This document shows, in pieces, positions 14,334-20,308 of a DNA stretch of 20,308 nucleotides (positions within the stretch are counted from its first letter, which is position 1; every line of letters begins with the position of its first letter). Origin of the DNA: a virus; the IMG/VR virus record IMGVR_UViG_3300046010_000002, positions 1 through 20,308 of that record, one strand, 5' to 3'. The notes below the pieces were generated by a model. The model saw only the letters and a program-made list of their open reading frames with translations. It did no database searches and was not told the origin of the DNA. The translations under genes and the position numbers were made by a program.

Positions 14334-15194
14334 TTAACGAGCACTTCCGCTAACATCGTATACAAACTTACCTGATTGTAATGCTTTAGCAATAGCTTCT
14401 TGGTTCTTTTCATACTCAAAGGTAGACATTTTACTTACCTCTGACTCATAAAAGACACCGTCTTTACTCTCACCTGTAGGTGCAGAACGACTACCACGGG
14501 TGTTTACGCTTTCAGCAGCACCTTTATCTGAGACAGTTTTCTTAGTCTTAATACCTTTATCAGCTTTGTATAAGTCGATGGCACGGGCAGCAGCCTTAGC
14601 ATCACTGTCATTATCATACAAAGCATCTTGTACCCACTTAGGTTGTTCATCAACCCAGCTATGGAATGCATCATCATCACGGATACTATCAAAGTCTGGG
14701 TGCAGCCGGGTCAATTCAGCCTCTGCCTTATCCTTAGCTGTCTGATGCTCACGCTCATCTAGCTGTTTAAATCGCTCATCCAAGGCTTGGGTTTGTTCCT
14801 TAGCCTTTTTAATTGCAATGGTTTCAACAATCTTTGCAACATCAGGATAGGCTCTAGCCCACTCATTAAGTTCTTCTTCACTCTTAGGAAGCTTGATTTG
14901 CTTCTCTGTGCTGCTCTGTAGCTGTGAACGAAGCTCATCAATTTGCTTCTGTAAAGTTACTTGTTGTTGCTGAGAATGTCTACGCAGATCTCCATAACGC
15001 TTCTTAAAGCTCTTCTCTTCTGCGCTTAAGTTGCTGTCCTCACCATCCTGTGGTTCTTGAGGATTGCTCTTATCTTCAGCCAATTGTTTCAACTCAGCTT
15101 CTTCTTGCTCAATCCTATCTTTGTTAGCATTACGCTTACCAAATGGAGAGAAAGCCTGAGCTTGTTGATTCTGATTAACTACTACTTCTGTCAT
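14334..15194 (-). CDS. Capsid scaffolding protein
   Basis: This 286-aa protein is highly charged, Gln/Glu/Lys/Asp-rich, with no hydrophobic core. A long helix/coiled coil occupies about residues 55-165 (RRHSQQQQVTLQKQIDELRS onward). A compact segment HPDFDSIRDDDAFHSWVDEQ, then PKWVQDALYDNDSDAKAAAR, lies near 175-215, which I recognise from scaffold proteins of aquatic phages. The C-terminal end (STFEYEKNQEAIAKALQSGK and a basic last part) would be the coat-binding helix. Its place between portal-region genes and the capsid gene fits. AAAGG precedes the ATG at 15194. Scaffold leaves the head before or during packaging. Confidence 0.87.
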   Translation of the reverse strand: MTEVVVNQNQQAQAFSPFGKRNANKDRIEQEEAELKQLAEDKSNPQEPQDGEDSNLSAEEKSFKKRYGDLRRHSQQQQVTLQKQIDELRSQLQSSTEKQIKLPKSEEELNEWARAYPDVAKIVETIAIKKAKEQTQALDERFKQLDEREHQTAKDKAEAELTRLHPDFDSIRDDDAFHSWVDEQPKWVQDALYDNDSDAKAAARAIDLYKADKGIKTKKTVSDKGAAESVNTRGSRSAPTGESKDGVFYESEVSKMSTFEYEKNQEAIAKALQSGKFVYDVSGSAR

Positions 15195-15303
15195 AACATA
15201 CCTTTAAGTTGGGGCTAACTGTAGCTGCATAGCAGGGAGATAGGTAGCCATATGGTGGGAAATTGTTGACACTCACCAGCCCACCTCTGGTTTGAGTATG
15301 CTA

Positions 15304-15331
15304 ATTATATAGTATTATTTCTTAGAAGCAA
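15304..15331 (-). promoter_or_regulatory. Weak candidate promoter before scaffold
   Basis: A perfect TATAAT (15309-15304) has TTGCTT (15331-15326) 16 bases upstream, a poor -35 match, at the very end of the 385-aa gene. Start of transcription would be near 15297, giving a scaffold leader of about 100 bases that also holds a hairpin (ACUCA/UGAGU plus CCAG/CUGG, about 15250-15277). The A/T-rich setting makes chance matches likely. Confidence 0.3.
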
Positions 15332-16472
15332 TGCCTCTTTTTTGAGCAGGTGCTGGTTTCTTTGTACGCTTAACAACTAAGCCACCTTTAGCAAATGCAC
15401 CATCTCCATCTGCTCCAGTACCGGGACCACCTCCAGTATTACCACTACCATCTGTACCATCACTACCTCCACTTGTATTACCACTATTATCAGCAGCAGC
15501 GGTGGCAGCAGTAGACCCAGCTACACCCATACCATTCGTTGAAACACCATCAGTAACACCTTCTGAAATTGAAGCATTATCAATACCTAATGCAGCAGCG
15601 TTAGCTGCTAAACCTTCTGCGGTAGAAGAATCAATACCAGCAGCGTTGGCTGTACCTACAGCAACAGAAGAAGTATTAGAATTTGTAAGACCATCAATAG
15701 CATTAGCAATGGCTCCAATGGCAATACCAATAGCAGAGTTGCCTATGCCAATTCCAGATACGCCAGTGCTGCCTCCTACAGAAGGACCACCCCCTACACT
15801 AACACCATCACCACCACCACCACTAGTATCAACTGTCCCTGTGGCTGTAACAACATCTTTCTTAGTGTCATCAGTCTTCTTAGTCTCTGCAATAAATTGA
15901 CCAGCAGAACCAGCAAACTCATATCCAGCAGGGATTTGAATGGATGGCTTATCGTTGAAGAAAGTGATATACATCACCCTGCCTTCTTTATTCTTGTATG
16001 CTCTAACATCTAATGCTGGATTGGTAAGAGATGTTTTAGGAATGTTATATTTATTAAGAAGATCTACACCGGGTTCATTAAAACCACCAGCAGAAAACTT
16101 CTTCTCCCCCATCTGCTCACCATCAACTTCTTGCATGATGTCATCAATCTCAGAATCAAAACCATCTTCTTCTTGTAGGGCTTCTGGATTAGCCACCTCT
16201 TGAGCATTACCCATCTGACCAATCTCTGCCATGCGAGACAAGCCTTGCTTAGCTTCATCACGAAGCTTCATCAATCTTTCAAGACCAATGTATCTAACAA
16301 CATCAGCGGGAATAACAAACTCACCTTCACTAAGCTGAGCAGGAATGTCATCTCTCACTTCGTTCTGTAAAGAACCCGGAGGTACATCATTACCTGACAC
16401 AGGATCTACTGTGCCGCCTTCGTCATTCATGCCGCCTTCAGCGAACAATCTCTCTGTATCATTATTGTACAT
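15315..16472 (-). CDS. Low-complexity virion-type protein with LSEGEFVIPADVV module
   Basis: This 385-aa protein has LFAEGG at 9-14, then a conserved-looking module at about 30-80 (PPGSLQNEV, DDIPAQLSEGEFVIPADVV, YIGLERLMKLRDEAKQGL). KFSAGGF follows at 125-131, then a short folded-looking stretch at 135-195 (NKEGRVMYITFFNDKPSI). Residues about 205-355 are Gly/Ala/Ser/Thr low complexity. The end is AFAKGGLVVKRTKKPAPAQK, a very basic tail. The EGEFVIPADVV module is one I recall in structural proteins of marine phages. It lies between portal and scaffold, with an 11-base overlap with the preceding gene. A minor head or internal protein is likely. Function not established. Confidence 0.85.
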   Translation of the reverse strand: MYNNDTERLFAEGGMNDEGGTVDPVSGNDVPPGSLQNEVRDDIPAQLSEGEFVIPADVVRYIGLERLMKLRDEAKQGLSRMAEIGQMGNAQEVANPEALQEEDGFDSEIDDIMQEVDGEQMGEKKFSAGGFNEPGVDLLNKYNIPKTSLTNPALDVRAYKNKEGRVMYITFFNDKPSIQIPAGYEFAGSAGQFIAETKKTDDTKKDVVTATGTVDTSGGGGDGVSVGGGPSVGGSTGVSGIGIGNSAIGIAIGAIANAIDGLTNSNTSSVAVGTANAAGIDSSTAEGLAANAAALGIDNASISEGVTDGVSTNGMGVAGSTAATAAADNSGNTSGGSDGTDGSGNTGGGPGTGADGDGAFAKGGLVVKRTKKPAPAQKRGIASKK

Positions 16473-16671
16473 TTACTTCGTCCTTAAGATAACTTAGTCT
16501 GCGTAAAGCAGCAATGGCTCCTTGAGCCTTTCCAATTTCACGGGCATCAGAAGCTTGTTCTAAGTTTTTATGCTGCTGAGCAATCTCAGCATCAATCAAA
16601 TCTAGAAACGCATCCCATGTCACATGCGTGTTTACAAAACCTTTAAGCTTGGGGAGGTACGGCTTGGACAT
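16462..16671 (-). CDS. 69-aa protein after portal, function unknown
   Basis: I chose the ATG at 16671, which has AAGGA ten bases upstream, over the further-upstream start at 16737, whose extra 22 residues fall in the portal C-terminal coding region and look like a shadow. The product MSKPYLPKLKGFVNTHVTWD starts basic and continues as an acidic/Ala-rich helical hairpin (DAFLDLIDAEIAQQHKNLEQ, then AIAALRRLSYLKDEV). It overlaps the portal end by 29 bases and the next gene by 11. Size and position suggest a small head or portal-associated protein, or a packaging helper. No family was recognised. Confidence 0.8.
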   Translation of the reverse strand: MSKPYLPKLKGFVNTHVTWDAFLDLIDAEIAQQHKNLEQASDAREIGKAQGAIAALRRLSYLKDEVNVQ

Positions 16672-18733
16672 TACCAGCAAATCCTTGTTCACCCGGCACT
16701 GGTGCAGCACCAACGCCAATATTTCCACCACCACCACCAGTCATATCAGCCACTGGAGGAGGACCACCTTCTGGACCAGCTACAGGAGGAGCACCCTCTG
16801 CAGGAGCCGCAGCTTGTTGCATCATCAATGCTTGACGCATAGCCTCTTCCATGTTGTTAGTCACTTTGTCTGGATCAAGGTCCATGCTCTTAGCTATCTC
16901 ACGAATGATGTAAGGAAACTTAGCAAACGGCATCAATGCAGGAGAGCTTGCAATTTGCAAGAACTGCATCAAGCGTTGGCTTCTTACTTCATTAGCCATC
17001 AAGCTCTCTGTACCTCTGGCTGTAACTTCTAAGTCGCCCTTGATAGAATTATCAAAGTCAAACTGCATGTTGAAGCTAAAGAAAGCCTTACCCAAAGGAG
17101 CTAACAAATAATCATCCACATTCTTGATGATGGTTTTAACACTGCCAGATGCAGCATTCATCAACATAGAAATGCCAGAGGCTGTTCTACCTACACCACT
17201 CACACCTGTCTGTCCGTGTGCAAACGAAGGCATGCCTGTTGATTCATCAGCAAGCTGTCGTGCCTTGTCAAACAGTTGTAAGTTCTCAGCAGCCACGTTA
17301 GGAAACTTAGTTCCAAACAAGCTTTGACCGGGAGCACCACCCTGTCGCCTAAACACTTTACCGGGATAGACAGTCATGTCTTGTCCGGGAACGAGATTGG
17401 TTTCATCAACCTCAAACACAAGGTTGCCAGACAACACTGCATTGTCCACTGCCATACGCATAAAACCATTCATGAGGGTCTGGGTGTCGTCCATGTTTTC
17501 GGCAACACCAATGCCAAATAGAGAGTAGGGGTTTAATTCGCAAGGAGCAGCGTAATACGGAATGTTGGCTGGCTTAAACGGATTCAATACTAAACGGATC
17601 ACTTTGTTGTTACAGAACCATACATTGGCTTGTAACTCCTTAGCTTCCAACAAAGCATTAGGAATATCAATGTCGTTTTCTTTGAGCATGTCAATATCAA
17701 CATTGCCCCAATATTCCAACACTTCAAACCTGTCTACTCCCAAGTTGGGAGCATAGTCTCTCAAGTCATCTTCCCAATACTTCTTAGTATAGGTAGCTCC
17801 CATGTCAATAACATCTTCAATGACATTGGCTCTAAACAAAGGACGATTCTTCAAAGCCCTTAGTTGTGTAGCACTAAGCTTGTGACGCTCAATAATGTAT
17901 TGAGCTTCTTCCATGTTAGTAGCATCAGGATCAGGATAGAAGTTCCAGATGGACACATGTGATGTCTCTGGTACTGTCTTCATCTCAGGCTTGTATGTAC
18001 CCTCTTCATCCCAGCTAGGATATTCTTTGGTCTTAGCAAATGGACCCTTCATGATGCCTGTACCAAACAGAGCCATCTCAAAGGCAGTGGAACGCAGGTG
18101 CTTATTAGCACCACTCTCATCCAACTGGTCATGTATCTTCTTCTCCATCTTTTTAGCTGCTACCATAGCAGGATGGAATGTAATGGAAGTGGGAGTAACA
18201 CCCGGACCTTCCTTAAGATTTTCTTGAGAGCCTAGCTGACCCTTCAAAGGACCAAGCCTGTCCATCAAAGAAGAAAGTGTAGCACCCGGTGCTAGGTCTT
18301 TACCATCACCTTTGTAACCAAAAGGAGAAGTAATTTCTGCTTCTGCACCTTCTGGTGCTTTAGGATCTATATGTACTGTATCTACTACACCATCGGGTAG
18401 CACAGTGGGGTCAACACTCAGGGGAAACTTGTTATTAGCAAATAACACATCAGTGATTTGACCATATGCTGCAAGCACCTTGGTCTTTGTCACCTTAATA
18501 AATACACGGCTCTTCTCTGTCTCTGTAAATTTAACATCTGGTCCATAAATACCACGATAGTTTCTATAAGCCTTGAGCCAACGCTGTTCGTCCTGTCTAC
18601 GACTCTCTTCAGACTTTGTATATCTGTCATTTAGAAAGACTAATAGACTATCACCAGTGAATGATGTAGTCTCATTCTTTTTCTTGTCTTCTAAACCAAT
18701 GGACTTGTCATCCATGAAATTGTTTGTCGCCAT
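16643..18733 (-). CDS. Portal protein
   Basis: This 696-aa protein directly follows the terminase (nine-base gap) with AAAGGG before the ATG at 18733. It has the portal layout. A charged helical N-terminus carries RRQDEQRWLKAYRNYRGIYG. The wing/stem region has KVLAAYGQITDVLFANNKFP, an EVLEYWGNVDIDM strand, and a helical ARQLADESTGMPSFAHGQTG segment. The C-terminus is Met/Gln/Ala-helical, then Pro/Gly-rich (about 640-696), probably disordered. It would form the dodecameric ring through which the terminase pumps DNA and onto which the adaptor docks. Length agrees with podoviral portals of the P22-like size class. Confidence 0.9.
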   Translation of the reverse strand: MATNNFMDDKSIGLEDKKKNETTSFTGDSLLVFLNDRYTKSEESRRQDEQRWLKAYRNYRGIYGPDVKFTETEKSRVFIKVTKTKVLAAYGQITDVLFANNKFPLSVDPTVLPDGVVDTVHIDPKAPEGAEAEITSPFGYKGDGKDLAPGATLSSLMDRLGPLKGQLGSQENLKEGPGVTPTSITFHPAMVAAKKMEKKIHDQLDESGANKHLRSTAFEMALFGTGIMKGPFAKTKEYPSWDEEGTYKPEMKTVPETSHVSIWNFYPDPDATNMEEAQYIIERHKLSATQLRALKNRPLFRANVIEDVIDMGATYTKKYWEDDLRDYAPNLGVDRFEVLEYWGNVDIDMLKENDIDIPNALLEAKELQANVWFCNNKVIRLVLNPFKPANIPYYAAPCELNPYSLFGIGVAENMDDTQTLMNGFMRMAVDNAVLSGNLVFEVDETNLVPGQDMTVYPGKVFRRQGGAPGQSLFGTKFPNVAAENLQLFDKARQLADESTGMPSFAHGQTGVSGVGRTASGISMLMNAASGSVKTIIKNVDDYLLAPLGKAFFSFNMQFDFDNSIKGDLEVTARGTESLMANEVRSQRLMQFLQIASSPALMPFAKFPYIIREIAKSMDLDPDKVTNNMEEAMRQALMMQQAAAPAEGAPPVAGPEGGPPPVADMTGGGGGNIGVGAAPVPGEQGFAGNVQAVPPQA

Positions 18734-18742
18734 AAATACCCT

Positions 18743-20308
18743 TTAATACCCAAATGTGGGGTCTGCCATCTTCATCCCAGAGCCAGCAGAATTTAATGGA
18801 TTGTAATCGAACAAACTACTTCTAGGTCTGCTCATCACACCATAACGAATAGCATCATATAAGTGATCTTCAGCCTTAGTATCAATGTCCTCTGGGTTTC
18901 TTTTGTCCAAAGGTATGACAGGTAGCTGAGCAATCGTGTTCACACAGTTGCTTGTTATAACCAGTCTTGGCTTTTCTGTAAAGGGGTCTAGTTGTAGTCT
19001 GCGATGCAGCTCATTTTTACCTGCCACCCTACTTCCAGCACTTCTATCAGATGGCCTCCACCTACAACCCTCTGCAATCATCTGTTCTGCCAGTGATGGA
19101 CCTGTATCACCCCGCTTATGCCAGCAACTACTGTCCAATACACCATATCTCATAGGCCCATCGTTCTCTTCAGCCCTCATCACCATGTGGGCGAGGTCTT
19201 TGGCAAGCACCTTGCTAACATATAGCTCACGATAGACCACCAATTGTTCACTTGGAGACACAGCAAACCACACCACAGCACTAAAACTTCCGTATCCATA
19301 GTCACAAGCCCTAAATTTAGTCCAATTACTTGGTATGTGGAACGGCTCCACTACATGTATCTGCCTATTAAACTCAGGGAATGCTGCACCTTCAGCAATA
19401 TCCCAATTACCTTCTAACAATTGCTTGCGTTGATGCTCAGGAAGAGACAACAACATAGTCTCATAGTCACCTGTCTGCATCAAATAGGGGTTATCCGACA
19501 ACATAGCAGGGATAAACCTACGCTTAAACAGTGGTTGCCCCTCCTTGCTGTGTCCTTTGGGATACACTAGGGTGGTACTGCTCTCAATATCTGTCGCATC
19601 GAAGGCTTTACCCGCTGGAGAAGGGTCAATAAACATCTTCTTTACCCAAGCATGACCCGGACCACCCGGATTTGTCGTAGCTCTCATGAAGATTGGTAGG
19701 TCTGACGCTGCTGTACGCAGTCGAGAACGCATATAGTTCCACGGAAATGGCGTATGCCACTGCGTCAACTCATCAAAACCAATCCAGCTAAACGCCAAAC
19801 CCTGATATCTTAATACGTCTTCATCTCTATCAAGGTAAGACATCCACAGTCTTGCCCCTGATGGAGCTTCCCATTGCATCTTGCGTTCACTCCACTTGAT
19901 GCCGGGGTAAATCTTTGGATAAAGCTCTTGACTCTTCCAAATAAGTTCTCGAAGTTCTTCTGTAGTGTGTCGTAACAGAAGCCCAGAAAACTGTGGATGT
20001 ACCATATACCTCAGTGGATCAGCCAACATAGCGTAGCTTTTACCACCACCAGCAGCTCCACCATATAACACCTCCCTCTCTGAGGAAGCTAAGAAGAATG
20101 TTTGAGGCCCAGCATTGGGCTTAAACAATACTTCCCTATCATCAGGTGTCGCTAGAGGAGTCTCTGGCGAGTTTACTATCGATATATTCGGTGAGCTTGC
20201 TGTACTGCTCTGACTCGAAGTATCCTGTTTGGTCTTCCCTGCCGAGCCTCTTGGATTTTTCTTCGTACCTTTCCGCTTGCTCAAGGGCTTTTTTGAGCCT
20301 TGTGGCAA
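18743..20308 (-). CDS. terL: Terminase large subunit, 5' end at window edge
   Basis: The frame is open to the right edge. A TTG at 20308 could be a start, but the gene probably begins outside, so numbering is from the edge. Walker A is GGAAGGGKS (83-91), Walker B with catalytic Glu is SWIGFDE (174-180), and a TTNPGG coupling motif is at 211-216. The RNase-H-like nuclease has Asp336 (ACDYGYGSF), Asp392 (VLDSSCW) and Asp481/Asp485 (EDHLYDAIRYG). Together these show an intact packaging motor that hydrolyses ATP and cuts concatemeric DNA. The first 55 residues are Lys/Ser-rich and disordered. The portal follows nine bases later. The small subunit is not in the window and may lie just to the right. 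Confidence 0.95.
   Translation of the reverse strand: MPQGSKKPLSKRKGTKKNPRGSAGKTKQDTSSQSSTASSPNISIVNSPETPLATPDDREVLFKPNAGPQTFFLASSEREVLYGGAAGGGKSYAMLADPLRYMVHPQFSGLLLRHTTEELRELIWKSQELYPKIYPGIKWSERKMQWEAPSGARLWMSYLDRDEDVLRYQGLAFSWIGFDELTQWHTPFPWNYMRSRLRTAASDLPIFMRATTNPGGPGHAWVKKMFIDPSPAGKAFDATDIESSTTLVYPKGHSKEGQPLFKRRFIPAMLSDNPYLMQTGDYETMLLSLPEHQRKQLLEGNWDIAEGAAFPEFNRQIHVVEPFHIPSNWTKFRACDYGYGSFSAVVWFAVSPSEQLVVYRELYVSKVLAKDLAHMVMRAEENDGPMRYGVLDSSCWHKRGDTGPSLAEQMIAEGCRWRPSDRSAGSRVAGKNELHRRLQLDPFTEKPRLVITSNCVNTIAQLPVIPLDKRNPEDIDTKAEDHLYDAIRYGVMSRPRSSLFDYNPLNSAGSGMKMADPTFGY

Noticed and set aside
15250-15277. Hairpin before scaffold considered as a terminator
   Set aside because: The stem is followed by a mixed sequence without a U tract.
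16672-16737. Longer start for the 69-aa gene
   Set aside because: The extra residues lie in the portal C-terminal coding region and lack a ribosome site, whereas ATG 16671 has AAGGA at suitable spacing.

Overview
The window is a stretch of late (structural and lysis) genes from a tailed bacteriophage. All coding is on the minus strand, so the genes are transcribed from the right edge toward the left edge. The host is probably Gram-negative, because there is a complete two-component spanin pair (Rz with an embedded Rz1) next to a GH19-type endolysin and further small lipoproteins. There is a gp11-like tail adaptor and a gp10-like nozzle protein but no tape measure, tail-tube or baseplate gene, so the virion is most likely short-tailed (podovirus-like). 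Several families here (the protein after the portal pair, the scaffold, the likely head decoration protein, the lipoprotein) resemble proteins I associate with uncultured aquatic phages. That resemblance is from memory and was not searched.

Layout in transcription order, right to left. (1) Packaging and head: large terminase (18743-20308, runs off the right edge), portal (16643-18733), a 69-aa protein (16462-16671), a 385-aa Gly-rich virion-type protein (15315-16472), scaffold (14334-15194). (2) A separate capsid unit: a strong sigma70-like promoter at 14303-14330, a 230-base leader with at least four hairpins and a near-perfect Shine-Dalgarno, the major capsid protein, a likely decoration protein, then an intrinsic terminator at 12441-12473. 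(3) Tail: gp11-like adaptor, gp10-like nozzle, a 1396-aa repeat-rich tail fibre, and a small chaperone-like protein. (4) Lysis and accessory cassette, 2352-5680: about twelve tiny overlapping genes, many joined by ATGA or TGATG junctions, including four that are under 60 codons (54, 29, 49 and 53 aa). It ends with Rz, Rz1 and endolysin. (5) A second candidate promoter at 2327-2355, then a HExxH putative metallopeptidase and a very long virion-type protein (1-2003, runs off the left edge) with Thr/Pro repeats and a long Ala/Gln-rich coiled coil.

The parts fit one late programme: the terminase fills a scaffolded head through the portal, an adaptor and nozzle close it, the fibre binds the host, and the lysis cassette opens the envelope. 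The most informative points are the dedicated capsid transcription unit, the chain of short membrane and exported proteins in the lysis cassette, the extended -10 motif shared by the two best promoters, and a short FA-x-GG / AKGGLV motif shared by the two low-complexity virion-type proteins. No tRNA, CRISPR array, IS element or convincing plus-strand gene was seen.
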